From Fuerstiella marisgermanici (GTDB lineage Bacteria; Planctomycetota; Planctomycetia; Planctomycetales; Planctomycetaceae): a stretch of 64,000 nucleotides of DNA. The position numbers were made by a program, and so were the translations under genes. Position 1 is the first letter of the stretch. Every line of letters begins with the position of its first letter. The stretch is taken from positions 5,675,001 to 5,739,000 of the forward strand of contig NZ_CP017641.1 of the NCBI RefSeq assembly GCF_001983935.1, written 5' to 3'. Below, piece by piece: positions 18,078 to 26,564 of the stretch. Below the pieces are notes generated by a model that worked only from the letters and a program-made list of their open reading frames with translations, did not search any database and was not told the DNA's origin.

Positions 18078-18356
18078 TCAATCTTCGCGATTCGCGTTCA
18101 ATCGACGTTCGATTTGTTGCATCAGTGACGACAGTCTGTCGTCTGAAACAGGATCGACATGCCTGTCTGTTGCTGATTGTTGTGTATCGTTTGCGGCGTC
18201 TGAGTTTGCCGCTGGTTGATGGTCGTTTTGCCACTGCGCGTCGGCCGATATTTCAAGCGGCTCAACGTTCCACGCCTCTTCTTCCAGTTCGCGGATCAGA
18301 CCTCGCAGCGAGTTCCATTCCTCGTCAAAAAAATGTCGTACGTCGTTTTCGTTCAT
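18078..18356 (-). CDS. Small acidic protein in the chemosensory operon, hypothetical
   Basis: 92 residues from the ATG at 18356, which overlaps the stop of the PilZ-like gene (ATGA). The N-terminus NENDVRHFFDEEWNSLRGLI is amphipathic and acidic. The middle is a disordered Asn/Asp/Gln-rich linker, and the C-terminus VSDDRLSSLMQQIERRLN looks helical. No family is recognised. The overlap with both neighbours suggests it is made in step with CheW. It could be an adaptor, but that is inference from position only. Confidence 0.6.
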   Translation of the reverse strand: MNENDVRHFFDEEWNSLRGLIRELEEEAWNVEPLEISADAQWQNDHQPAANSDAANDTQQSATDRHVDPVSDDRLSSLMQQIERRLNANRED

Positions 18357-18700
18357 GTGTCTTCCGATCGGGGCACCATAAGGCCGCCACTCAAGTACCC
18401 ATCGCATCCAAAGTGCCGCGTCCATCGCAGAGTGACGTCTGTGAGTTCCGGCACGGCTTCCGTGTGAGATTTTGTTCGGCAAACGATTGGCTGGTCGAGT
18501 GGCAGGAAATCCTGATGCAGGACTCCGATGCCCACAAAACCGGACCTCGCTGTTTCGTCGATGGATGTGTCACGAATAATTGCCTTCACCGTTTGTTCTT
18601 CGAACTGAAAAATGACCTCCACTGGATTTGGGATTCGCACAGATCGTCGTCGGCACGAAAGTTCCTGAAGGGCACAAAGTTGTTCGTGAGTTTGGTTCAT
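18353..18700 (-). CDS. PilZ-like protein, first gene of the chemosensory operon
   Basis: 115 residues from the ATG at 18700. The frame is open upstream to 18961, but that extension is not protein-like. Residues about 17-24 are CRRRSVRIP, containing an RxxxR motif. They are followed by beta-rich text (VEVIFQFEEQTVKAIIRDTS) and a Gly-containing turn SGFVGIGVL. This order fits a PilZ c-di-GMP-binding domain, but the usual [D/N]xSxxG box is stretched by an insertion, so binding is uncertain. It heads the operon and could tie c-di-GMP level to the receptor array. Confidence 0.6.
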   Translation of the reverse strand: MNQTHEQLCALQELSCRRRSVRIPNPVEVIFQFEEQTVKAIIRDTSIDETARSGFVGIGVLHQDFLPLDQPIVCRTKSHTEAVPELTDVTLRWTRHFGCDGYLSGGLMVPRSEDT

Positions 18701-19106
18701 GACCTGCAATTCAGGTTTGCTGACACATGTTGCATGTGCAGTCGTGATGCATTTTGTCCCGCCCGACGTGAAACTTAGTTCGACGATTGAGAAAGGCGTT
18801 GCAGAAATCCTGCGAATCCGAAAATTGCCCGCCTGGTGTTGGCATAAGGCCACAATTCGCTCGATTTTCATGCCAAATTGCAACATCGCAGTGCTGCCAA
18901 AACACACCACACGGGACGCCGATCTGGCGCTGGCGGACGCTCTAACCCCCAAATTGAACAAATTGCGGCTTTAACTTCGCAAGTTTTGCGGCGACTAAAC
19001 GAGTGATCGGCCGCAATTTTGGTCGCCAACAAACGCACTGCCGGCGATTCCGTCCTCACACCGTCTCCCACTTACCACACCAACCGGCAGCGGGGCCGCC
19101 CCCGCA
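18701..19106. other. Intergenic region upstream of the chemosensory operon
   Basis: No gene is seen. AAATTGCGGC at 18960-18969 and GCCGCAATTT at 19010-19019 form a 10-bp inverted repeat with a 40-nt spacer. It could terminate the minus-strand gene at 19107 or act in the promoter of the operon starting at 18700. Confidence 0.4.
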
Positions 19107-21959
19107 TTAGTCGATGTAGACGAAGGCGGCGGAGTTGAGGATGGCGTGGCAATAGCTTTGGACGGCAGCCTGGTGGTCGTCGCCCCAGTCGCGGGCGAGG
19201 CCCTGAAGACTTTCAATGCCGATGGCTAGCTCGTCGTCCGCCGGTGAGCGACTAAACGCGGCGGCATACACGGCTTCCACGACTGCATCCAACGAACCGT
19301 CCGACGAAAGTTTTTTCGCGAAGTGGTTGGCGAGTGTTCTGACGAGTGCGTTGTTCTGCAGCATCAACGCCTGGGGCGATACGGTCGACGTGGTGCGAGT
19401 AAAGCAATTCGGCCCCATTTCCGGGTAGTCGAACGTGTCCAACAGCGACGGGATTTCGGTGCGGCGGAACTGCAGATATACGCTGCGCCGCCAACGACCG
19501 TCTAGCGTGGGTTTGGCGCTGACGAGGCCATTTCGATCCACCGAAATCGGATCGGGGCGGCCGCCGGGAGTTGTGTTCAGCATCCCTGACACAAACAGCA
19601 GCGAATCGCGAACAACTTCGGCATCCATCCGGCGCAACGGCATGCGAGACAACAAGCGGTTGTCCGGATCAAATCCGTGTTGTTTGTCGCCGATGTGGCT
19701 GGACTGCCGGTAGGTGCGAGACGTCATGATCTTCCGGTGCAGTTGCTTGATACTCCAGCCGTCTTCGGCGAATGTCACAGCCAGCCAGTCAAGCAGTTCC
19801 GGATGAGTGGGCCGGTCTCCCTGCACGCCAAAGTTTTCCAGCGACTTCACAAGGCCGGTGCCAAAGTGATGGTACCAAACGCGGTTCACCATAACTCGAG
19901 CAGTCGTCGGATGGTCAGGCTGAGTCAACCAGCGAGCGAACGCGAGCCGACGCCCGGTCTTTGGTGTTCCGTTCGGAAACGGGGGCGACGGCGTGAATGG
20001 CGTTTGGCCGTCGGTCAACATCGATGGAACGCCAGGACCAACCAGCGGTCCTGGCTTGTCGTGGTCACCGCGTCGCAGAATGTACGTTGGCGACGGACGA
20101 CCGCGATCCCAAACGGCTCGGATCGTCGTCGACGGTACCATCTTCTGTTGAATTGTTTCGATACGATCCTGCAATTCAGCCAGTGTTCGGCGAGCCTGCT
20201 GGACGGACGGCGGTTGGTCTTCGTCGGGCAATACCTGCACCGTTTGCAGCATCTCGGCCAGAACTCGCTGCGGCTGGCTGCGACTGTTATCCGCAATTCG
20301 AAGAGCACGCAGAGTTTCTTTGCGGTCGGCCTCGCTTTGTTGCGGATAGTGCTGCCGCAGCAATTCCAGGATCTCGGCGGTTTGCGCCTGAGCCAATTGT
20401 TTGCGCAACTTTTTGAGTTCTGCGGCCAGCGGCGGATTCACAGCCTTCACCTGTTTCAGATGATCGGGCGTAGCAACGTTGAGCTTGCGATTCCTGAAAC
20501 TCAACCAATCGTACTCATCAAACGCCCCCTTAAAGACGGCCTTAAAGCGGTAGTAGTCGCGATGAGGAATCGGATCGTACTTGTGCGAATGACAGCGTGC
20601 GCATTCCAGAGTCACTCCCATCAACCCCGAACCAACTACCGTGATCGCGTCGTTGATTACTCCGAGACGTTCCGGCACAAAGTTCATCGTGCGCGAACCG
20701 GTTTGATCAATGCCCATTCGCAGGAAGCCGGTCGCCGTTAGATTTTCAACCATTTCGTCCGTGACAACGTCGGCAGCTTCGGCATCCAAAAGTTCGTCAC
20801 CAGCGATCTGTTCCACCAGAAAACGGTCGTACGGTTTGTCCTTGTTGAAGGCATTGATGACGTAGTCGCGATACTTCCACGCTTCAGCTCGAACAGGATC
20901 GGACGATACTCCGCCTTCGGAATCCGCGTAGCCCGCCAGATCCAGCCAGTAGCGGCCCCAGCGCTCGCCGTAATGAGGCGACGCCAACAGGTGGTCGACC
21001 ATTTGGTCATACCAATCGGCATCGCCGCTGGCTCGCCACAACTTCCATTCGTCGACACTCGGCGGCAACCCGATCAGGTCCAGGTAGGCGCGGCGAATCA
21101 ACGCATCACGATCCGCTTCCGGTGAAAACTCCAGCCCGCGTTCGGTCAGCTTTCGCAGAATGAAGTCGTCGATGCAGTCGCCGCTGGTGGGTTTCTGAGG
21201 CGGCTGAAAAGCCCAGTGTTGACGATCTTCGTCCGTCACAAACGTGTCCGGTTCAGTGGTCGCGACGTCGGGCTGTACGTTGTCTTCGGGCGCGCCCGCT
21301 TCGATCCATTTCTTCAGCACATCGACTTCAGAAGCGGGCGGCCGTCGCACAAAGAACTTCAGCAACTGATCGCGCGGCGGACACGCTTCGCTTTCAATGC
21401 GTTGAATCATCAAACTGGCCTCAGCGTCGCCGGGCACCAGCGTTGGGCCACTTTTGCCGCCGCGTTTCATGTCGGCAACCGTGCGAAGATCGACACCAGC
21501 CTGCTTTAAGGTTGCTCCGTGACACGCGGTGCAGCGCAGTAACACGATTGGCAACACGTCATGTTGATTCAGTTTCTTCTCGGTCGGCTCATGCGGCGCA
21601 TTCGACTTCGCGCCGCCTTCCAGCCAGCGGCGGATGACTTCGCGTTCGTCGGCCGTTAGCTGAGGCTGGTCTTCGGGCGGCATGCTGTCGCCGTCGATCA
21701 TGATCCACAGAAGGCTATCGTCCAGCGTGTCAGCAACCGCCGATTCGCCTGATTCACCGCCGACGCGCAGCCCGGCCATCGACGCCAGATTCAACGCGCC
21801 TTTCTGCACCGCATCGCTGTGGCACTTGCCGCACTTGCTGGCCAGAATCGGCTGCACATCGGCTTCGAAAATGGGCGGCGGATCTTCGGCCTGAACACTG
21901 CAACTTAAAGGCAGACAGCACAAGGCGGCGACGTAGAAGTAACATCGAGAGGCAATCAT
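19107..21959 (-). CDS. PSD1/PSCyt1 cytochrome-type protein (DUF1549/DUF1553)
   Basis: 950 residues. A signal peptide occupies residues 1-24 (VAALCCLPLSCSVQA). Two PSCyt1 cytochrome c-like modules carry CGKCH near residue 43 and CTACH near 148. DUF1549 (PSCyt2) follows from about residue 255 (WAFQPPQKP, then LIRRAYLDLIGLPPS and YGERWGRYWLDLAGYADSEG), with a further CARCHSHKYDPI. DUF1553 (PSD1) is C-terminal (GRRLAFARWLTQPDHP, then NRVWYHHFGTGLVKSLENFG). This is a planctomycete-characteristic periplasmic family of unknown biochemistry, often paired with DUF1501 proteins. Confidence 0.93.
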   Translation of the reverse strand: MIASRCYFYVAALCCLPLSCSVQAEDPPPIFEADVQPILASKCGKCHSDAVQKGALNLASMAGLRVGGESGESAVADTLDDSLLWIMIDGDSMPPEDQPQLTADEREVIRRWLEGGAKSNAPHEPTEKKLNQHDVLPIVLLRCTACHGATLKQAGVDLRTVADMKRGGKSGPTLVPGDAEASLMIQRIESEACPPRDQLLKFFVRRPPASEVDVLKKWIEAGAPEDNVQPDVATTEPDTFVTDEDRQHWAFQPPQKPTSGDCIDDFILRKLTERGLEFSPEADRDALIRRAYLDLIGLPPSVDEWKLWRASGDADWYDQMVDHLLASPHYGERWGRYWLDLAGYADSEGGVSSDPVRAEAWKYRDYVINAFNKDKPYDRFLVEQIAGDELLDAEAADVVTDEMVENLTATGFLRMGIDQTGSRTMNFVPERLGVINDAITVVGSGLMGVTLECARCHSHKYDPIPHRDYYRFKAVFKGAFDEYDWLSFRNRKLNVATPDHLKQVKAVNPPLAAELKKLRKQLAQAQTAEILELLRQHYPQQSEADRKETLRALRIADNSRSQPQRVLAEMLQTVQVLPDEDQPPSVQQARRTLAELQDRIETIQQKMVPSTTIRAVWDRGRPSPTYILRRGDHDKPGPLVGPGVPSMLTDGQTPFTPSPPFPNGTPKTGRRLAFARWLTQPDHPTTARVMVNRVWYHHFGTGLVKSLENFGVQGDRPTHPELLDWLAVTFAEDGWSIKQLHRKIMTSRTYRQSSHIGDKQHGFDPDNRLLSRMPLRRMDAEVVRDSLLFVSGMLNTTPGGRPDPISVDRNGLVSAKPTLDGRWRRSVYLQFRRTEIPSLLDTFDYPEMGPNCFTRTTSTVSPQALMLQNNALVRTLANHFAKKLSSDGSLDAVVEAVYAAAFSRSPADDELAIGIESLQGLARDWGDDHQAAVQSYCHAILNSAAFVYID

Positions 21960-22243
21960 GGAACGGGCAAACTGAGAAGTGTTTGGTAGGCGGGTATTCC
22001 ATCATGACGCCTTGTCGTGCAGATTTCCAGACCAGTTCACACGTTCTTGAGTGTCGGGTAGCGCAGGCGATTGTCGATCACATGGCTCGTTCCGTAAGCT
22101 TGACTCACGCCGTCCACTGATGAGAATGCCTGTAGTGAGCTTCCGGCACGAAGATTTGGATCTTCCGAACAGTACCTGTGATCAAGCTGTCGGACTTCCG
22201 GAGGATACAGAGTGAGTTCGGTTCAATTGCAGAAGGCAACGGC

Positions 22244-23152
22244 ATGCAGGGTTGTATCGCTCCCAGTGAAATCCCGGGAATTTCCAGCACCGAAGCGTCT
22301 GTCTTCGGAGCAGTGGCTGAAGAGCTGATTTACGCCGACTTCCTGAAGACGTATGTCCGCCGGGGGACTGAGGTGTTTCAGGACCACCATAATCCCGCTG
22401 CGTATCTGCTGTTTTTGGCCACCAACAACCCTCACTTTACCGAGCAGATGCAGCGGGATTACTTTGAAAGGGCATGGGCTCAGAAGCTGGCCAAGGTTCC
22501 CGATTTCCTTGTGCACAAGCCAACTGAGAAAGCGTTCTATGAAGTTAAGCCGGATTCCACAAACGGTATGAAGGCGGGCGTGGACAAGGTTGGCAAGCTC
22601 AGCGCAGTCTATCGCTACTACCGACTGCCCTATCATGCCGGTAACGTCTTTACGCCGCGTGATCACAACGTGGCATCGTACGGTACCGCTCTGCGAGTCG
22701 TGCTGCGGGTACGCCGAGTCGCACCTGGACTGATCGTTTACAAGTTGTGTCTGGAATCGGAAGGCACACTCGAACTGGCGACTCTTGCCGTGCTGCTGGC
22801 TTACATTGTTCGAGAGATCAACAAGCAGAAAGGGACTGGCGGCTTTCGCCCCGTCGATTTGGCTCCGGCGTTTCAGTCGAATCGCCAGTTAGTCGACGTT
22901 GCGAAGGCTCTGGGTATTACGCTTGCTGTCGCCGCGGCAGCCACAGTGGGATGGAAGTATTTCTGGAAGGCCGTCGCCAAACGCTTTGCAGCTCGAGGAG
23001 CCGCTGCGGCGCTCATGTCTGCAGCGGACGGACCACTCCCGGTAGGAGAATTGCTTTCGGCGGGGCTTGCGATCTGGACGGTGATCGACATCATTCGACT
23101 CAGCGACGAACTCTGGCGCGACGCAGCCATCATCGCTCGACAGGAAGCCTGA
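22244..23152 (+). CDS. Orphan protein with possible PD-(D/E)XK nuclease motif and membrane helices
   Basis: 302 residues from the ATG at 22244, which has AAGG 9 nt upstream; a GTG at 22178 would add 22 residues. Residues about 25-135 include GAVAEELIYADFLKTYVRRG and then PDFLVHKPTEKAFYEVKPDS. The Asp ... Glu-x-Lys spacing resembles the core of PD-(D/E)XK nucleases, but this is a pattern match only. The C-terminal half has hydrophobic stretches (ALGITLAVAAAATVGWKYFW and ELLSAGLAIWTVIDIIRL), giving a possible membrane or toxin-like tail. No partner gene is adjacent. Confidence 0.6.
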   Translation: MQGCIAPSEIPGISSTEASVFGAVAEELIYADFLKTYVRRGTEVFQDHHNPAAYLLFLATNNPHFTEQMQRDYFERAWAQKLAKVPDFLVHKPTEKAFYEVKPDSTNGMKAGVDKVGKLSAVYRYYRLPYHAGNVFTPRDHNVASYGTALRVVLRVRRVAPGLIVYKLCLESEGTLELATLAVLLAYIVREINKQKGTGGFRPVDLAPAFQSNRQLVDVAKALGITLAVAAAATVGWKYFWKAVAKRFAARGAAAALMSAADGPLPVGELLSAGLAIWTVIDIIRLSDELWRDAAIIARQEA

Positions 23153-23247
23153 CACACATTGCTGCGCGCTTAAGCTGATGTGATCGGTGCAGTAATACCT
23201 GCCAGATCGGAGAGCCGACGTGACACGCAGAACTCGGTAACTTTTTA

Positions 23248-24426
23248 TTGCTCAAAATGCGCCATTGGAGCCCCGTCATCAAACGAGCCATTCCTGACGT
23301 CTTTAAGTCTTCCCCCAACGCCGTGTCGACGACGGACGACACAGCGCGCACGGTTGTGGAACGGCCTGAATTTCGAGGACCAGTGCACTACGGGTCGCTA
23401 CAACTTTCGACGCGCTATCTGCTGTCACCGCTGGCCGGGTTCACCACGCTGCCGTTTCGCCGAATCGTCCGCAACATCGGCGGTGTCGGTTTGGCGACGA
23501 CGGACCTCGTGAATTGCCGAGCTCTACTATCGCAAAACGAACGCACCATGCAGATGATCGAAACTCATCCGCAGGACCAGCCGTTCGCCGTGCAAATCTT
23601 CGGCAGCAATCCGGATTTCATGGTCCAGGCGGCTCAGTTTTTAGTCGAACGCGATGTCGCCACCATCGACATCAACATGGGCTGCCCCGTCAACCGCATC
23701 GCCGGCGCCGGATCCGGCGCAGGAATGATGTGCGACACCACAAACACGATTTCTCTGGTTCAAAAGATTGTCGAAGCCGTCAACATCCCCGTCAGCGTGA
23801 AGATGCGTCTGGGCTGGGACGACGACAACCTGACCGCTCCGTTTTTCGCTCGCGAATTCGAACAGGTCGGCGTCTGCGCCATCGCCATTCACGGCCGCAC
23901 GCGAGAACAAGGCTTCAGCGGTTCGGTGTCACGCCCCGGGATCCGTAAGGTCGTCGAAGCCGTTGAGAACATCCCTGTGGTGGGCAATGGCGACGTTCGC
24001 AACGTGGCAGATGCGGCTCAGATGATCCGTGAAACCGGCTGTCATGCGGTGTCGATCGGTCGAGCGGCCCTGGCGAATCCGTGGATCTTCCGGCAGCTTG
24101 ACGAATGGGAACGCACGGGCAGCTATGCACCGGCGGGCACCTTTGAAGAACGCCTGCAGTTAATGGTGCAGCAGTACGAATTTCTGGAAGAACGCCATCC
24201 GCCGGAACGAGCCATCATTTTGTTCCGCAAAATGGCTCACTGGTATCTGAAGGGCATGAAGATCCGCAAAAAGCTGCGAGGTGATTTCCAGTTCGTAAGC
24301 ACGCGATCCGAATTCGACGCGGCTTTGGAACGAATCCGCATGGAAGGACCAGTCGGCGGAAACCGCACCGGAGTCCTCACCGACTGCCACATTCCGGTCC
24401 CCAGCGGCCCGGTCGACAAATGGTGA
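23248..24426 (+). CDS. dusB: tRNA-dihydrouridine synthase
   Basis: 392 residues. The FMN-dependent TIM barrel of Dus enzymes is clear: LLSPLAGFTTLPFRRIVRNI near the start, then DINMGCPVNRIAGAGSGAGM with the catalytic Cys, SVKMRLGWD, IAIHGRTREQGFSG, and VVGNGDVRNVADAAQMI with the phosphate-site VSIGRAALANPWIF. It reduces uridine to dihydrouridine in tRNA D-loops. The assignment to the DusB subfamily is by general likeness. About 45 N-terminal residues precede the barrel, so a later start is possible. The tRNA-Lys gene begins 84 bp downstream on the same strand. Confidence 0.92.
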   Translation: MLKMRHWSPVIKRAIPDVFKSSPNAVSTTDDTARTVVERPEFRGPVHYGSLQLSTRYLLSPLAGFTTLPFRRIVRNIGGVGLATTDLVNCRALLSQNERTMQMIETHPQDQPFAVQIFGSNPDFMVQAAQFLVERDVATIDINMGCPVNRIAGAGSGAGMMCDTTNTISLVQKIVEAVNIPVSVKMRLGWDDDNLTAPFFAREFEQVGVCAIAIHGRTREQGFSGSVSRPGIRKVVEAVENIPVVGNGDVRNVADAAQMIRETGCHAVSIGRAALANPWIFRQLDEWERTGSYAPAGTFEERLQLMVQQYEFLEERHPPERAIILFRKMAHWYLKGMKIRKKLRGDFQFVSTRSEFDAALERIRMEGPVGGNRTGVLTDCHIPVPSGPVDKW

Positions 24427-24509
24427 CACAACGCGGTCCTTTCGCTTGGAATTCCAAAACCGCACGATAAACTACCCCACTGCGACAAGCTTCCCGCTGG
24501 TCGCACCCC

Positions 24510-24582
24510 GCTCCTATAGCTCAATTGGCAGAGCAATTGACTCTTAATCAATAGGTTCTAGGTTCGATTCCTAGTGGGAGCA
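24510..24582 (+). tRNA. tRNA-Lys (CTT)
   Basis: A 73-nt cloverleaf without encoded CCA. The acceptor arm pairs GCTCCTA with TGGGAGC, followed by discriminator A at 24582. The D arm is GCTC/GAGC, the anticodon stem ATTGA/TCAAT, and the loop CTCTTAA with anticodon CTT at 24543-24545. The T arm CTAGG/CCTAG encloses TTCGATT. From the anticodon loop onward its sequence is the left attachment site of an integrated element, and the insertion keeps the tRNA whole. Confidence 0.96.
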
Positions 24583-24584
24583 CT
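24541..24584. repeat. Left attachment site of the integrative island
   Basis: 44 bp covering the anticodon loop to just past the 3' end of tRNA-Lys, repeated exactly at 35852-35895. This is the usual pattern left by a tyrosine integrase that uses a tRNA 3' half. The copies bracket 11.3 kb. The crossover point inside the 44 bp cannot be seen. Confidence 0.92.
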
Positions 24585-24601
24585 CTTCTAACTCTTTGCT
24601 A

Positions 24602-24636
24602 TACCGTGATTTACGGTAACCTGCCCGACTCGGCAG
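24602..24636. other. Two conserved hairpins between attachment site and integrase
   Basis: Hairpin 1 is TACCGT-GATTT-ACGGTA (24602-24618). Hairpin 2 is CTGCC-CGACTC-GGCAG (24621-24636). The same two hairpins recur at 35913-35945 beside the second attachment site with compensatory base changes. They may be terminators for tRNA read-through, an RNA leader of the integrase, or folded recombination sites. Confidence 0.6.
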
Positions 24637-24655
24637 TGCGGCTTGAAGTGGTCTA

Positions 24656-24674
24656 CTACCACTTTTTCTACCAC
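24656..24674. promoter_or_regulatory. Paired CTACCAC motifs, candidate integrase arm sites (left)
   Basis: CTACCAC at 24656-24662 and 24668-24674. A similar pair lies just inside the right end of the island at 35726-35742. Tyrosine integrases bind short repeats of this kind near both ends. Confidence 0.4.
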
Positions 24675-24695
24675 CTTTTGTGGGGGAACCGCACG

Positions 24696-25871
24696 ATGTC
24701 GAAACGAATTCCCGGCTATTTGCATCACAAGCCGACCGGACAGGCCAGAGTCCGGCTCAACGGCAAAGATCATTACCTCGGGCCGTACGGCTCCGATGAA
24801 TCCCGTCGTCGCTACGATGAGTTGATTGCCGAATATCTGAAACAAAAACACAAGGCGAGTCGTATTGAGCGGCTGGAATCGCCTCAGATGTCGGTTGCCC
24901 ATCTCTGCATCGCCTATATGAAGTTCGCGAAGGGCTACTACCGGAAGAACGGTAAAGAGACGTCCGAAATTGCCGCTTTGAAAATGATGCTGAAGCCACT
25001 GGCCAGCACATTCGGGCGGTTGCGCGTGAGTGAATTCGGACCGGTCGAATTGAAAGAGTTCCGCGAAACGCTGGTCGATGCTCAACACGTCCGGAAGTCA
25101 ATCAACACCGGAATCGGTCGCATCAAGCGGATGTTCAAGTGGGGCGTTGAGAACGAACTTGTTCCGCCCGATGTGCATGCGGCCGTGAATGCTGTTTCCG
25201 GGTTACGGTTCGGGCGGTCGCGAGCCAAGGAAGGAACGAAAGTTGAACCGGTTCCCGATGACGACATTGAAGCGATTCGGGAATTCGTGACGCGACCGGT
25301 CTGGGGATTGATCCAGATTCAACTGGCCACCGGCATGAGGCCTGGTGAAGCTCGCATCATGCGGATGTGTGACATCGACCGAAGTGGCGACGTCTGGGAA
25401 TATCGGCCGCAGACCCACAAAACGGAACATCACGGACGAAGTCGACAGGTTTTTATCGGCCCGCTGGGTCAAGCCGTCCTAAACCCCTTCCTTCTGGCTG
25501 ATGCCAACCGCTACCTGTTTTCGCCGGCGGACGCGCGTAAAGAATTCGATGCGGCACGTCGTGAAGCTCGCACGTCGCCGATGACGCCAAGTCAGGCGGC
25601 ACGGACTCGGAAGGAGAACCCGAAACGAAAACCGAACGAGTTCTATCGGGCGGACAGTTACGCGCAGGCGATTCGCAAAGCTTGTGAAGCGGCCGGTGTG
25701 CCCGCCTGGAGTCCAAACCGGCTACGTCACAACGCGGCAACGGTGTTCCGCAAGCGGTTCGACATTGACACGGTTCGAACCATTCTGGGGCACGCCAGCG
25801 GCTTCACAACGGAAATCTATGCCGAACTGGATACGGAAAAAGCGAAAGCCGTGATGGGAAAGGTTGGGTGA
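24696..25871 (+). CDS. int: Tyrosine recombinase (island integrase)
   Basis: 391 residues from the ATG at 24696 with GGGGGA upstream; the frame is open 30 codons further back, over the repeats. N-terminal residues 1-50 are an arm-binding-like domain (GQARVRLNGKDHYLGPYG), followed by a SAM-like core-binding domain. The catalytic domain has Arg215 (TGMRPGEAR), NRLRH at 341-345 with Arg344, His366 (LGHASG) and nucleophile Tyr375. Asn341 replaces the usual first His of the HxxR motif. It sits directly next to tRNA-Lys and should catalyse integration into, and excision from, that gene. Confidence 0.93.
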   Translation: MSKRIPGYLHHKPTGQARVRLNGKDHYLGPYGSDESRRRYDELIAEYLKQKHKASRIERLESPQMSVAHLCIAYMKFAKGYYRKNGKETSEIAALKMMLKPLASTFGRLRVSEFGPVELKEFRETLVDAQHVRKSINTGIGRIKRMFKWGVENELVPPDVHAAVNAVSGLRFGRSRAKEGTKVEPVPDDDIEAIREFVTRPVWGLIQIQLATGMRPGEARIMRMCDIDRSGDVWEYRPQTHKTEHHGRSRQVFIGPLGQAVLNPFLLADANRYLFSPADARKEFDAARREARTSPMTPSQAARTRKENPKRKPNEFYRADSYAQAIRKACEAAGVPAWSPNRLRHNAATVFRKRFDIDTVRTILGHASGFTTEIYAELDTEKAKAVMGKVG

Positions 25872-25916
25872 TCGTTTGCGTTGTGGCTAGTTCTATGTCT
25901 TACTCAAGGGAGAACA

Positions 25917-26303
25917 ATGAAGAATTTACTTCGGTCGGTTGTGCTGGTGATGTTGGGTGGCGTTGTTGGTTTCGTCGTCGCTAAGAATGGTTCTACGGTT
26001 CCGGATTCGGCCGGGGCTGAGCCCTTGGCATCCGTTCAGGATGGCAACGGTGATCCTCGTTCGCTTACCGATGAGCAAATCTGGAGGATCGATCAAAACG
26101 TGACTCAACAAATGGAATCCCCCGCGATTTACCGCACGTCGTGGCACGTGCAACTCGCTGACGGGAGCTATAGCTTGACCGGCGTCACCGGCATTTACAT
26201 CCGGCAGAATCGGCGTCGTTCGTATTGGCTAACGAATGTTCAGGCGAATGCGGCGGGGGAAGTGACGAGTTGGGAAGCGGTCCAGAAACTCCCTGAGGAA
26301 TAA
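25917..26303 (+). CDS. Small exported or membrane-anchored protein, hypothetical
   Basis: 128 residues from the ATG at 25917 with AAGGGAGA upstream, a strong ribosome-binding site; the frame starts earlier but without support. Residues 5-24 are hydrophobic (LRSVVLVMLGGVVGFVVAKN), a signal anchor. The remainder is a polar domain with several Trp/Tyr residues (YIRQNRRRSYWLTNVQ). No family is recognised. It begins 45 bp after the integrase stop and may share its transcript. Confidence 0.6.
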   Translation: MKNLLRSVVLVMLGGVVGFVVAKNGSTVPDSAGAEPLASVQDGNGDPRSLTDEQIWRIDQNVTQQMESPAIYRTSWHVQLADGSYSLTGVTGIYIRQNRRRSYWLTNVQANAAGEVTSWEAVQKLPEE

Positions 26304-26564
26304 TGACAGTGATTGGTCCAATCAGTCCAAGGCAGCGGCTCGGTTTGCGAGGCTCGCAACCCACACGAGGCGATTCCAGCGATGTGATTTCCGTTCCATG
26401 AAATTCTGTGATGAGCAAAATCATGCATGGCTTCTGTTATCGGCAATTTGAAACTATCGTAAATGCACGGCTAGGCAGGAACTGATCAATTCGGCCGAAC
26501 GGCGATTCCTGAGCGGTCGTCTGCTCTCTTGTTCCGTTCAGAATACTGTGTTCAGGGCGACAAC

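Noticed and set aside
19677-20741. 354-codon plus-strand gene opposite the PSD1 protein
   Set aside because: Antisense shadow; the minus strand carries clear PSCyt/DUF1549 motifs over the same bases.
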